Assembly (NCBI GenBank): GCA_025997455.1
Contig: BNUP01000041.1
Span: forward strand, 1 to 17,104
Direction: 5' to 3'
From: Fibrobacterales bacterium
Lineage (GTDB): Bacteria > Fibrobacterota > Fibrobacteria > Fibrobacterales > Fibrobacteraceae
DNA: 17,104 nucleotides
The first letter of the stretch is position 1. The number at the start of each line of letters is the position of its first letter. Position numbers and translations under genes: made by a program. The notes under the pieces are model-generated. The model saw nothing but the letters and a program-made list of their open reading frames with translations. It had not been told where the DNA came from and did not search any database. Shown here in pieces: positions 1-7,120 of this stretch.

Positions 1-197
1 AGGAGGAAGGTATCCAAGAGGGTTTGCAAAGGGGTTTGCAAAAAGGTTTGCAAAGAGTGTTGGCTACGGCTAAAAATCTGTTGGCTAAAGGTTATCCTTT
101 GGCTGACATAGTTGAGGCTACAGGTCTATCAGAGCCTGAGGTCAAGGCTCTTAAACTTGCAAATCCTGCAAAAAAATCTCCTTTGCGCAGAAAATAG
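1..197 (+). CDS. Rpn-family protein, C-terminal end only (5' end outside window)
   Basis: An open frame starting at the window edge (codon phase begins at base 3) runs to TAG at 195-197. It encodes about 64 residues: an EEGIQEG start, three GLQ(R/K) tetrapeptide repeats, then LATAKNLLAKGYPLADIVEATGL and a basic tail ending SPLRRK. The last part matches the end of the intact Rpn protein at 9698-10678 (TGLSEPEVKALK here, TGLTEKEIKELK there). A Gly/Glu-rich repeat tail plus this small helical ending is typical of Rpn/PD-(D/E)XK 'transposase' family proteins. The nuclease domain would lie left of the window, so family membership is inferred from the tail only. There is no start codon in the window. 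Element copy A lies about 97 bp downstream. Confidence 0.65.
   Translation, partial: EEGIQEGLQRGLQKGLQRVLATAKNLLAKGYPLADIVEATGLSEPEVKALKLANPAKKSPLRRK
21..56 (+). repeat. 12-bp in-frame tandem repeat, 3 units
   Basis: Three head-to-tail units of GGTTTGCAAARR (21-32, 33-44, 45-56), each encoding Gly-Leu-Gln-Arg/Lys. The length is a multiple of three, so copy-number change would keep the frame. It is analogous to the 24-bp repeat in the Rpn tail at 10478-10549. Confidence 0.8.
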
Positions 198-293
198 GTG
201 TTTTTTGTCTTTTTATCTGTGTTGCTAAGATCTTTTGCTTATGACTTATATGAAAGCGTGGGAAACGCAGATATCTTATAGAGTAAGCATAGG

Positions 294-463
294 TAACCAC
301 TATTAACCTCCTAAGAGGTTGGTAGAGGTTACCAAGCGACATGGGCGAACTGCGTTTTTATGGTGATAATGTCATCTTGTGGCGAATGCTCGCAGGATCG
401 CCGTCGTCTCTAAAAACTCAAATCTGTGGAATTGTGTTACAAAGAGAGTTTTTAGAGGTTTTC
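294..463. mobile_element. Structured MITE-like element, copy A
   Basis: A 170-bp copy of a repeat also found at 5240-5407 and 10698-10868 and, diverged, at 1762-1911. It is flanked by the direct repeat CATAGG (288-293 and 464-469), read as a target-site duplication. Three hairpins can be drawn in order: a near-palindrome at about 292-333 (inner stem AACCTC/GAGGTT), a central long stem at about 336-408, and a 12-bp perfect stem CTCTAAAAACTC/GAGTTTTTAGAG at about 409-458. The 198-290 stretch between the Rpn end and this copy holds nothing I recognise. A short minus-strand ORF starting MSLGNLYQPL inside the element is read-through, not a gene. I do not recognise a named family. Confidence 0.8.
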
Positions 464-499
464 CATAGGAAGTAATATGAAAAAGATATGTATATTTTT

Positions 500-944
500 T
501 TATCTGCATTGCTGAGCATCAGCGTCTGCTTTATCTGGAACCGAAATTATAATTTCTTTTTTAAATTTTATCGGTTTTAATTTTTTATTTTTTCGTCCGC
601 AACATCCAACGCCTATTTGCCCTGCCACAATAGGGTAAATGGAACTCCGTCCGCCAGATTCTCGATATGCAATGTCATCTACCTTAAAAACTCTGCGAGA
701 ACCGTCTAAAAAATAAGTAAAGATTGAATCGTTTATTTTTTTCTCTAATTGAACATAATTTTTTTGTAGATTTGTTTCAGCGTTCTTTTTCCAAGTTATG
801 CTTTGTGCTTCATAATCAACTTGTGGTCGTTCTGTTTCGTCTAAACTATATTTATAGGCATTGTAACTTTTTCCACCCGTTTCTTTTGATATAACGGCTG
901 TTATTTTTTCAACATTGCGGGGGGGGGGGGGGTATAGTCGCCAT
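500..944 (-). CDS. Possible phase-variable ORF, currently out of frame (possible NurA-like domain)
   Basis: A minus-strand ATG at 944 begins one base after the stop of the upstream Rpn pseudogene, with a purine-rich AAGGGA ahead of it. It reads MATI and then enters a run of 14 C. With 14 it goes out of frame and stops within four codons; with 13 (or 10, 16) it would join an open frame of 139 codons ending at TAA 500-502, giving about 147 residues. The joined protein contains SYNAYKYSLDETERPQVDY, ITWKKNAETNLQKNYVQLEK, FLDGSRRVFKVDDIAYRES and YPIVAGQIGVGCCGRK. The DGS motif with its glycine-rich context resembles the start of a NurA nuclease domain, but the protein is short and ends abruptly, so this is a weak inference. 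It could be a 3'-truncated remnant. The clean length and protein-like composition show it was coding. Confidence 0.6.
919..932. repeat. Homopolymer tract G14 (candidate contingency tract)
   Basis: Fourteen consecutive G on the plus strand, lying four codons inside the minus-strand ORF that starts at 944. One base fewer restores the long frame. Slippage in such tracts is a known cause of phase variation; this could also be a sequencing or assembly error. Confidence 0.85.
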
Positions 945-945
945 G

Positions 946-2021
946 TTAATCTTTTCCCTTATTCAAAAGTTTTTCAAGTTCGGCAATGCGGGCTTGTTGG
1001 GCTTGCAATGCAAGGTCTTTCTCTTGCTGATTTTTTTGTAATGCTACAAGAGCAAGGTCTTTTTTCTGTTGCTCTTTTTTTAACGACTCTAATGCAAGAT
1101 TTTTCCTTGCAAGTTCATCGGTTAGTTTTAGCACCGCACCTTCATTAAAATCTTCAAATCGTTTCCAATAAGCCTCTTCGTCTAACTTCTTGCGTTCGCT
1201 CGGCTCCGTGCCAATGTAATGCAGAATATCAACCATTTTTCTCTGATAGTCCTAGTTAATTCCATAATCGTAAGTAAGAGTTTCTTCCTTGTCGTCTGCA
1301 AAATTCCTCTGCTCAAATATGCTCAATATTTTTTCCAATTTACTCTTAGGCTGACCGTCTATTTTTATTCTCGTTGCTTGTATTATGTATGAATCGTGCG
1401 TGAGCAACTCTACAAATTTTTCCTTTGTATCTAAAATCTTATTGTTAAGCATATCTACATAATTCCTTGCAACTTTTAAGCAGGGCGTTTTAACATTACC
1501 CAAATTAAAACCGAGAAAATAAATAGTCATAACAGGAACAATGCTCTCTTCCTTTTTTGGCATATATCCCGCTACCGCCAAGTATTCCCTAAACCTTAAA
1601 ATATGCTCCGCACCGCTCGCTTTTGCATCTCAACCAAAACGCTATGCAGTTCGCCTCTTTCATTCTCAATTTCAACCGAGTAGTCCATTCTAAAAAATTT
1701 AGGTCGCTTGTCTTCGTCTGCTTGCGGTTTGTTGTGTTCCGTTTCTCTGATTTTTATTTTAGTAGACTCTGAAGAACTCGTTAAGAGGTCGTCAGAGCCT
1801 ACTAAGCGACATTGGCGAACCGTGTTTTTATGCAAATTTAAGTGGTTCGCCGTCGTCTCTGAAGAACTCCTTATTTTATGAGATAAAGTTTGGGGGAGTT
1901 CTTCAGAGATTATTTTATGAACTTTGTTGCCGGTCAGAGTTTCAATAATCGCACGGGCAACCTCAGGGTCGCGAATAAGTTCCTTAAACGCAGTGTCGTA
2001 AAGCGGATTTGCTATGAGCAT
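946..2021 (-). pseudogene. Rpn-family PD-(D/E)XK nuclease/transposase, broken
   Basis: Reading from ATG 2021 the product starts MLIANPLYDTAFKELIRD and carries the PD-(D/E)XK signature FFRMDYSV...VLVEMQK (Asp, then Glu-x-Gln). It continues LRFREYLAVAGYMPKKEESIV and ends in a coiled coil of KDLALxALQKxQQ repeats (about 950-1130). Three lesions are visible. Element D is inserted (1756-1911) but adds exactly 52 codons and stays open. One A is missing from the run near 1622, shifting frame right after EMQK. An in-frame TAG lies at 1252-1254 between YDYGIN and DYQRKMVDILHY. Without the last two the gene would be one reading frame. The pieces 1596-2117, 1252-1581 and 946-1236 are therefore one decayed gene. 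The start at 2021 is chosen because a TTTCTACCTTCCCC motif lies 16 nt ahead; the longer ORF start at 2117 reads repeat DNA. Confidence 0.85.
1762..1911. mobile_element. Structured element, divergent copy D, in frame inside Rpn pseudogene
   Basis: Shares with A-C the core AAGCGACATTGGCGAAC...TTTTTATG...TCGCCGTCGTCTCT but has different stems: the outer stem is CTCTGAAGAACTCC paired with GGGAGTTCTTCAGAG, and the middle stem GGCGAACC with GGTTCGCC. Flanking direct repeat ATTTTA at 1756-1761 and 1912-1917 (up to TTATTTTA). Element plus one duplication is 156 bp, or 52 codons. The host gene reads through it on the minus strand, including SETTANHLNLHKNTVRQC. Confidence 0.75.
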
Positions 2022-2023
2022 AA

Positions 2024-2037
2024 GGGGAAGGTAGAAA
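2024..2037 (-). promoter_or_regulatory. TTTCTAnnTTCCC promoter-like motif before Rpn pseudogene
   Basis: Minus-strand TTTCTACCTTCCCC, followed by TT and ATG (2021); the first T is 16 nt before the ATG. The same motif and spacing occur before xseB and the DsbA-like gene. It resembles the Bacteroidota -7 box (TAnnTT). No Shine-Dalgarno sequence is present. Confidence 0.55.
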
Positions 2038-2041
2038 AATT

Positions 2042-2070
2042 GGGGTATAGGGTGTGGGGTGTGGGGTGAG
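2042..2070. repeat. Heptad tract (minus CCCCACA/CCCTATA), G-quadruplex-capable on plus
   Basis: Minus strand reads as 7-nt units CCCCACA, CCCCACA, CCCTATA, CCCC; the plus strand has four G3-4 runs separated by 3-4 nt, a canonical quadruplex pattern. It ends 4 nt from the TTTCTA motif of the Rpn pseudogene. Confidence 0.75.
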
Positions 2071-2074
2071 GATA

Positions 2075-2147
2075 ACTCGGCAGTGCAAATTGGGACTCCC
2101 CATACCCTACACGCCACACCCTATACCCCACCCCTGCAATGCCGAGT
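2075..2147. repeat. Inverted repeat ACTCGGCAGTGCA/TGCAATGCCGAGT enclosing a second heptad tract
   Basis: Arms 2075-2087 and 2135-2147 match at 12 of 13 positions. Between them (2096-2134) lie 7-nt units CCCCATA, CCCTACA, CGCCACA, CCCTATA, CCCC. The arm motif TTTGCACTGCCGAGTT (minus here) also precedes the heptad tracts at 3701 and 11074, so the two parts form one repeat family. Confidence 0.65.
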
Positions 2148-2155
2148 GGAAAATT

Positions 2156-2180
2156 GTGAACGCGGTGTGGGCTGAGCGCA
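2156..2180. repeat. GTGAACGCGGTGTG repeat, copy 1
   Basis: GTGAACGCGGTGTGGGCTGA then GCGCA; near-identical to 13461-13485, and the first 15 bases recur at 10888-10902. A weak hairpin is possible (GCG with CGC). The rest of 2181-2293 upstream of the HD-GYP gene is AT-rich, followed by a C-rich stretch just before the ATG; TATATTTCCG at about 2213 could be a promoter, but this is uncertain. Confidence 0.6.
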
Positions 2181-2293
2181 TCAAAAAAAAGACCACAATT
2201 GTAGAAAAAAATATATATTTCCGTTATGGGAATTCCGCACAATCCACCAAACGGTCAAAATCATGACTAAACCTCCCCCCTCCCCGTCCTATA

Positions 2294-3622
2294 ATGTATA
2301 AGCACTTAATACGAATTCTGCGAATAAAATGGGTTGCGCCTTTATTTCTCATATTTGCATTCTTTTTTGTAATTGCCGTTTCTCTTTATATGTTGGAGGA
2401 AGTTGTCTCATATATGGATGGCGAAGAAACTATGGTTGCCGAGCGGTTAAAAACTGCAAGTTACGCAATAACTCACGCATCAAACATTAAAAAATTAGAC
2501 GATTTTCAAAACCCGCAAGATATGAATAAATATGAATATGCGGATTTTAAGGCACAGTTAAAGGAAGTTGCCCAAACGCTGGATGTGACTTATGCCTATT
2601 TTTTAAGAAAAGCGGGTGATTCCGCACAATATATAATTGATAACGATTATACGGACGAAACCGTGGGGCTAAACACGCCGCCTGTTCCTTTTTCCAAGAG
2701 CAAGGGTGCGGAGACTTGTTTTTTCGGGGAGACTTATGCCACGCGTATAGGTGAATATACGGAAGGTTGGGAAGGTTTGCTTTCTGCTTTTACACCGGTT
2801 TTTGACGAGAGAGGAAATGTGATTTATTGCACAGGTGTTGATTTGGCGGATGTGAAATATTCGAGTTCGCGAAACATTGTGTGGCTCTCGTATATTCTGC
2901 TTGCAATAGGGATGATATTTTTGATAAGCGGAATTGTGATTATATACAAAACGCAGAAAAGTTATTCCGTGAGTTTGGAATGCCTTGTGGAACACAAAAC
3001 AAAAGACCTTGTGGAAATTCGCGATTCGATGATAAAAGTCATTGCAAATTTGGTTGAATACAAGGACGATGTAACGGGCGGGCACATTGGCAGAACAAGC
3101 GATTTTATTATGAAGTTCCTGCATGTTTTGAAAAAAGAGGATAAATACAAGGTGCATTTCGATAATTGGGATTTGAAATTATTGGTTTTGTCATCGCAGT
3201 TGCACGATGTGGGGAAAATTGCCATAAGCGATTCCGTGCTGAAAAAGCAGGGGAAACTCACTTCGGAGGAATTTGAACTTATGAAATTGCACACTTTGAT
3301 AGGCAGTGAAATTATCAGCAAAATTCAATCTACCACCAACGATAACGATTTTTTGAGATACGCTAAAATTTTTGCCGAATATCATCACGAAAAATGGGAC
3401 GGCAGCGGTTATCCTAACTGCTTGGCAGCCGAAGAAATTCCTATTGAAGCACGAATTATGGCTATAGCCGATGTGTATGATGCGCTTATTTCCGTTCGTC
3501 CGTATAAACGCGCGTTTTCTCACGAAGATGCCGTTCAAATTATGGTTAAGGATAAGGGCACGCATTTTGACCCGAATTTGCTCGACATTTTTGAAAGAAA
3601 CCATAAGCAGTTTGTGGGGTAA
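2294..3622 (+). CDS. Membrane-bound HD-GYP cyclic-di-GMP phosphodiesterase
   Basis: A 442-residue protein predicted to hydrolyse c-di-GMP in response to a periplasmic signal. TM1 is at residues about 12-34 and TM2 at 194-217; the 160 residues between form a Cache-like periplasmic sensor ending GVDLADVKY. A short helical linker (KDLVEIRDSMIKVIANLVEYKDD) leads into the HD-GYP domain: GGHIGRT (H264), HDVGKI (H304, D305), HTLIGSEI (H333), HHEKWDGSGYP (364-374) and DVYDALIS (393-400). All expected metal ligands and the GYP loop are present, so it should be active. The gene stands alone and is convergent with the operon ending at 3766. The first ATG in frame is used; it has no clear Shine-Dalgarno sequence and follows a C-rich stretch. 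The signal sensed is unknown. Confidence 0.93.
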   Translation: MYKHLIRILRIKWVAPLFLIFAFFFVIAVSLYMLEEVVSYMDGEETMVAERLKTASYAITHASNIKKLDDFQNPQDMNKYEYADFKAQLKEVAQTLDVTYAYFLRKAGDSAQYIIDNDYTDETVGLNTPPVPFSKSKGAETCFFGETYATRIGEYTEGWEGLLSAFTPVFDERGNVIYCTGVDLADVKYSSSRNIVWLSYILLAIGMIFLISGIVIIYKTQKSYSVSLECLVEHKTKDLVEIRDSMIKVIANLVEYKDDVTGGHIGRTSDFIMKFLHVLKKEDKYKVHFDNWDLKLLVLSSQLHDVGKIAISDSVLKKQGKLTSEEFELMKLHTLIGSEIISKIQSTTNDNDFLRYAKIFAEYHHEKWDGSGYPNCLAAEEIPIEARIMAIADVYDALISVRPYKRAFSHEDAVQIMVKDKGTHFDPNLLDIFERNHKQFVG

Positions 3623-3650
3623 GTTTTTTATGTTTGTCACACTTTTCAGA

Positions 3651-3680
3651 GATTGGATTGCTTCGTGCCTCGCAATGACG
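3651..3680. repeat. REP-like GTCATTGCGAGG...GAAGCAATCC palindrome
   Basis: Minus strand reads CGTCATTGCGAGGCACGAAG followed by CAATCCAATC; ATTGC pairs with GCAAT around a 10-nt loop. Related palindromes are dispersed in many bacterial genomes. It lies in the gap between two convergent genes. Confidence 0.6.
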
Positions 3681-3700
3681 AACCCTTCCCTTCTCCCATA

Positions 3701-3746
3701 TTTGCAGTGCCGAGTTCTCCACACCCCACACCCCACACCCAATCCT
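3701..3746 (+). repeat. Orphan heptad tract with TTTGCAGTGCCGAGTT leader
   Basis: TTTGCAGTGCCGAGTT (3701-3716), then CTCCACA, CCCCACA, CCCCACA, CCCAATC. The order is as upstream of the DsbA-like gene, but no TTTCTAnnTT motif or start codon follows; the tract lies downstream of both convergent genes. Confidence 0.65.
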
Positions 3747-3765
3747 GCAATGACAAGTGCATTCT

Positions 3766-5436
3766 TTACCACATCATCATAAATCTTGCACAAAAGGCGT
3801 TCTGCGAAAAAAACGAATACTCGGTGCTAATCGCATAGTGCGTGCTCTGATACGAAATTGCAGGGGTTAAAGCGTATTTCATTTTTGCACGGCGAAGGCA
3901 GTTGTTGTTTTCGTCTGTTTCGGCACAGAGAAAATTTTTCTCCGTTTTAAAATGGTCTCTTGTAGGTGTGGTGTCGTTAATTGCACTGCCGTAATCCGAG
4001 CCTTTCCACGCCCATTGTTGTTTCACCTGCATTTGAAAAGGCGTGTTGCGACGAGCATAAACTACCCAATCGACGGTTTGGCTGTTTGCACCTGCCTGCG
4101 AGCCGAGCGGGTAACCCAAATGTGCCACCTGTGCTGTGTATGGGTGAAAATGAGAGAAAGTATATGGTTCAATTCGTGCATATTCCGCAAGTGTCCCAAC
4201 CTTAAATTTGCCTGCCGAAGTCTCAAAATCCCCCGCCCAAGCCGCTCCCGCCATAAACGCCCACTTTGCCTCTATATTATCATTTCTAATTAAACTCGTG
4301 GGACTCTCCATATCGTCGAGCAAAAATTCGCCGTAAGTTCTAAATCCGAGCGGTAAATTCACATTCAAATCCAAAGAAAGAGTTCCGTTGTTGCGGTCTT
4401 CGCTATATTGCCCTTTTTCCATAAACAGAGGCACAATGGGAATAAATAAAAACGGTTTGTTGAGGTCATATAAAACTGTCAATTCGTTAATGCCTATTGT
4501 GGTATTTCCGAGTTCGAGTTCATAGCGATGCCCATAAACATTTCTGCTCGCAACATTTGCAGTGCTCATAGAATTTTCACTCACCCGCAAATCGCCGTAA
4601 AGCGAAATCACCGAAAGCGGTCCTATTTTTGTGGTGAGAGTTATTTGATTAAAAGGCACGGAATTTTGGTTGAGCGAAAGATTATTGTAATAACCCGGTC
4701 CCCAATGTGCCGCATCTCGCGCAAAGTCGAGCACAGCCCACCCCAAGCGAATTGTAAAATGCCCGCGATACCGAGCATAACTTGAATATTTTGTTTCGCC
4801 CTCAATACCTTTGTTTCCCTGATTCTCCAAAAATTCTCTATCCCAAGATTTTGGGTTATCTGCTGAATGCCCCTCGCTAAAAATCCTCGCATCTAACCAA
4901 AACTCAATTGAGTCCTTGTAGCCGCGCAAAAACAATCCGCCTTCATAAGATTTAATTGTGTCGCCGAGTGCATTGCCCCCTCGCAAATCGAAGGCGATAA
5001 TAGGAGAAAGTGCGAGAAATGCGGAATTATTTGCCGACCTGTAATTTAATAATGCATCATCATTCGCTGTGGAGCGAAAACTTGAATCCATTTGCGGATA
5101 AAAAAATGATGCGTTTGCATTTCCCGCCGTTATATCGTGATAGTGATAAAGCAACGGAGAATATTCCAAGCCCCGCAAAGTGTAAGGTTTGGAAACATTA
5201 TAAGTTTGCGCATTTGCAAAAATTGCAAACAGACTTAGGGTAACCACTATTAACCTCATAAGAGGTTGGTAGAGGTTACCAAGCGACATGGGCGAACTGC
5301 GTTTTTTATGGTGATAATGTCGTCCTGCGAATGCTCGCAGTATCGCCGTCGTCTCTAAAAACTCAAATCTGTGGAATTGTGTTACAAAGAGAGTTTTTAG
5401 AGGTTTCCTTAGGAAAATTATTTCTTTTTTAACCAT
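3766..5436 (-). CDS. Wzi-like outer-membrane beta-barrel protein with element B in its signal peptide
   Basis: Beta-rich protein with alternating strands throughout, HWGPGYYNNLSL and IGPLSVISLYGDL segments, and YELELGNTTIGINELTVLYD. This resembles the capsule-assembly Wzi barrel family (HWGPG-type motif); the family call is tentative. The ATG at 5436 overlaps the tyrS stop by 8 nt (ATGGTTAA), so it is the likely native start. Removing element B plus one target duplication (174 bp, 58 codons) gives MVKKEIIFL joined to SLFAIFANA|QTYNV, a textbook signal peptide. In the present gene the frame stays open through the element. Alternative starts inside the element are 5289 (MSLGNLYQPL) and 5259 (MRLIVVTLSLFAIFANA), and the latter rebuilds a complete signal peptide. 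Translation may use 5436, 5259 or both. Mature protein is about 480 residues. It is the last gene of the xseB-tyrS operon. Confidence 0.75.
   Translation of the reverse strand: MVKKEIIFLRKPLKTLFVTQFHRFEFLETTAILRAFAGRHYHHKKRSSPMSLGNLYQPLMRLIVVTLSLFAIFANAQTYNVSKPYTLRGLEYSPLLYHYHDITAGNANASFFYPQMDSSFRSTANDDALLNYRSANNSAFLALSPIIAFDLRGGNALGDTIKSYEGGLFLRGYKDSIEFWLDARIFSEGHSADNPKSWDREFLENQGNKGIEGETKYSSYARYRGHFTIRLGWAVLDFARDAAHWGPGYYNNLSLNQNSVPFNQITLTTKIGPLSVISLYGDLRVSENSMSTANVASRNVYGHRYELELGNTTIGINELTVLYDLNKPFLFIPIVPLFMEKGQYSEDRNNGTLSLDLNVNLPLGFRTYGEFLLDDMESPTSLIRNDNIEAKWAFMAGAAWAGDFETSAGKFKVGTLAEYARIEPYTFSHFHPYTAQVAHLGYPLGSQAGANSQTVDWVVYARRNTPFQMQVKQQWAWKGSDYGSAINDTTPTRDHFKTEKNFLCAETDENNNCLRRAKMKYALTPAISYQSTHYAISTEYSFFSQNAFCARFMMMW
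5240..5407. mobile_element. Structured MITE-like element, copy B, inside a signal-peptide coding region
   Basis: 168 bp between direct repeats CTTAGG (5234-5239 and 5408-5413). Same three hairpins as A and C. Compared with A and C it lacks 3 nt in the central hairpin, has one extra T in the T-run (6 versus 5), and the gene-strand triplet TGA has become CGA. These changes remove the stops that A and C would place in this reading frame. It also has CTCATAAG for CTCCTAAG, which creates an ATG on the gene strand. Confidence 0.85.
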
Positions 5437-6646
5437 TAACTACCTTAAAGAATTTCCTTTTCCCGACTTGAATTATAATAGGCTCTGCTATAACATCGCC
5501 GCCATCTTTAACTTCAATGTTGGAATTTGGATCATTAACTTGAACGGAATTTATTTTCACTCCGCCGTTCTGTATCATTCTCCGTGCCTCACCTTTGCTC
5601 GCAAATGCTCCAATCGCGACTAAGAAATCTAAGATACCGTAACTCTCGGCATTCAATTTAACCTCAACCGTATCACTCGGCAATGCACTGCCGCTATGCA
5701 CTGCTCTTTCCTGCTCCTCTGCTTTCAAAGCCGCATCATTTCCGTGATACTGCGAAACAATATCGAGTGCGAGCATTCTCTTTGCCGCCAAAATATCGCT
5801 CTTAATTAAATTTTCAAAGTCCGTTTTTGACTTATAAGTTAACAATTCAAACCAACTTTCGACCAAATTATCTGCAATGCTATATACTTTGTGAAACATC
5901 ACATCGGCAGGTTCATTTACCCCAACATAATTTCCAAGTGATTTGCTCATTTTTTGTTCGCCGTCCGTGCCGAGCAAAATGGGCATAAATAACCCAACCT
6001 GCGGTTCTAAGCCGTCTCGTTCCTGCAAATCTCTTCCGCACAGAACATTAAATTTTTGGTCTGTTCCGCCGAGTTCAATATCGCTGTTTATCGCAATGCT
6101 GTCGTAACCCTGCATAAGCGGGTATAAAAATTCGTGTAAACTTATATCTTGCTGGTTTTTGTAACGGGCTTTGAAGTCCTTGCGTTCCAACATCTGCGCA
6201 ACGGTAATACTGCTCATAAGTTCGGAAACTTTATCAAAAGACATTTTTGCGAGCCATTCTCCGTTGTAACGAATTTCTGTTTTTTCGCGCAAAACTACCT
6301 TAAAAAATTGTTCCTGATACTCCTTTGCATTTTCCATAACCTGTTCGTGCGAAAGACGGGGGCGCGTTTTATTTCGCCCGCTCGGATCGCCAATCATAGC
6401 CGTATAATCGCCGACTATCAATACCACCGTATGACCCAAATCCTGAAACTGCCGCAACTTTCGCATTACCACCGTATGACCCAAATGGACATCGGGTGCG
6501 GTTGGATCTACTCCTAATTTCACACGCAACGGCACGCCGCTTTTTGCTGACTTTTGCAATTTTTTTTCCAATTCCTTTTCGGGCACAATTTCGTGCACCC
6601 CGCGCATTAACAACGCCAACTGTTCCTCAACTTCCGCAAACTTCAT
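5429..6646 (-). CDS. tyrS: Tyrosyl-tRNA synthetase
   Basis: Charges tRNA-Tyr in the cytoplasm. The 405-residue class I synthetase has the HIGH-equivalent HLGH at residues 54-57 (GVDPTAPDVHLGH), GDYTAMIGDPSGR at 79-91, the tyrosine-site region QGYDSIAINSDIELGGTDQ (179-197), KMSKS at 232-236, and a C-terminal S4 RNA-binding domain (about 340-402, ASKGEARRMIQNGGVKIN). Length and motifs fit the shorter KMSKS-type bacterial TyrRS. The start is set at 6646 because its ATG overlaps the xseB stop (ATGA) and GGAG lies just ahead; the longer reading back to 6724 is xseB in another frame. The 3' end overlaps the start of the outer-membrane protein gene, so the three are probably co-transcribed and translationally coupled. 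Confidence 0.97.
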   Translation of the reverse strand: MKFAEVEEQLALLMRGVHEIVPEKELEKKLQKSAKSGVPLRVKLGVDPTAPDVHLGHTVVMRKLRQFQDLGHTVVLIVGDYTAMIGDPSGRNKTRPRLSHEQVMENAKEYQEQFFKVVLREKTEIRYNGEWLAKMSFDKVSELMSSITVAQMLERKDFKARYKNQQDISLHEFLYPLMQGYDSIAINSDIELGGTDQKFNVLCGRDLQERDGLEPQVGLFMPILLGTDGEQKMSKSLGNYVGVNEPADVMFHKVYSIADNLVESWFELLTYKSKTDFENLIKSDILAAKRMLALDIVSQYHGNDAALKAEEQERAVHSGSALPSDTVEVKLNAESYGILDFLVAIGAFASKGEARRMIQNGGVKINSVQVNDPNSNIEVKDGGDVIAEPIIIQVGKRKFFKVVNG

Positions 6647-6858
6647 TTTTCTCCCAATCCGCCGTCTAAACCTTCCAATGCCGCTCGAACACCTTCTTCC
6701 GTATTCGTTAAAATTACTCTGCATTGCTTAATTAACCCTGCCGCCTCACGCACTCCGTCTGCCAATTCGTCTATACCGAGTGAAGAGTGATCTATGCTCT
6801 CCAATATTTCTTCTAAGCGTTTCACCGCCTCGCTATACTTCAAATTCTGTGCTGACAT
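6643..6858 (-). CDS. xseB: Exodeoxyribonuclease VII small subunit
   Basis: 71 residues, MSAQNLKYSEAVKRLEEI followed by LGIDELADGVREAAGLIKQCR: the helical-hairpin small subunit that binds XseA to form exonuclease VII, which degrades single-stranded DNA. The segment YSEAVKRLEEILESID is the typical family start. The ATG at 6858 is chosen by homology and by the TTTCTACCTTCCC motif 16 nt ahead; the ORF can be read back to 6993, but that part is heptad repeat and GGGGCG repeat DNA. No Shine-Dalgarno sequence is seen, and a leaderless mRNA is inferred. The stop overlaps the tyrS start by 4 nt. xseA is not in the window. Confidence 0.9.
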   Translation of the reverse strand: MSAQNLKYSEAVKRLEEILESIDHSSLGIDELADGVREAAGLIKQCRVILTNTEEGVRAALEGLDGGLGEK

Positions 6859-6861
6859 TTT

Positions 6862-6874
6862 GGGAAGGTAGAAA
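6862..6874 (-). promoter_or_regulatory. TTTCTAnnTTCCC promoter-like motif of the xseB-tyrS operon
   Basis: Minus strand TTTCTACCTTCCC, then AAA and ATG; the first T is 16 nt before the ATG. A start of transcription at or next to the ATG is predicted if this acts as a -7 box. Confidence 0.6.
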
Positions 6875-6876
6875 AG

Positions 6877-6910
6877 TGGGGTGTGGCGTGTGGCGTGTGG
6901 GGTGTGGGGG
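6877..6910. repeat. Heptad tract upstream of xseB, G-rich on plus strand
   Basis: Minus strand units CCCCACA, CCCCACA, CGCCACA, CGCCACA, CCCCAC. It ends 2 nt from the TTTCTA motif. On the plus strand G-runs continue into GGGAGAAGGG, giving quadruplex potential. Confidence 0.75.
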
Positions 6911-6927
6911 AAGGGAGAAGGGAATTG

Positions 6928-7070
6928 TAGGGGCGTGGTTTTTAACCCGCCCTTCCGTATGGGCGTGGAAAACGCGGCGGGTAGGGGCGGCATTTATGCC
7001 GCCCAAAAAGTCGTGTATGGAAAAGGGAAATGATGGATGTAGGGGCGAGTTTTAAAAAGTATAGCCGCCC
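6928..7070. repeat. Cluster of three TAGGGGCG...CGCCC hairpin repeats
   Basis: Three dispersed units: GTAGGGGCGTGG...CCCGCCCTTC (6928-6955; the same sequence is inverted at 11023-11046), GTAGGGGCGGCATTTATGCC then GCCC (6981-7004, perfect 9-bp stem), and GTAGGGGCGAG...GCCGCCC (7039-7070). No gene is seen in 6911-7120, which lies upstream of xseB and past the stop of the NAT-like gene. Confidence 0.7.
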
Positions 7071-7120
7071 AATTAAAAAAAATTGAGATAATCTGTATAA
7101 ATAGTAGTGGCAATGACTCG

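Noticed and set aside
151..342. Minus-strand 63-residue ORF starting MSLGNLYQPL
   Set aside because: Its start and first 17 codons are element A; the rest overlaps antisense the end of the Rpn gene and has no protein-like features.
946..1236. Separate small coiled-coil gene
   Set aside because: It is in the same frame as the preceding ORF and separated only by one TAG; it is the C-terminus of the broken Rpn gene.
2291..2296. TATAAT -10 box for the HD-GYP gene
   Set aside because: The ATAATG overlaps the start codon itself, so it cannot drive an mRNA containing that start.
2669..3157. Minus-strand 162-residue ORF inside the HD-GYP gene
   Set aside because: Antisense shadow; the plus strand encodes an intact, motif-complete enzyme.
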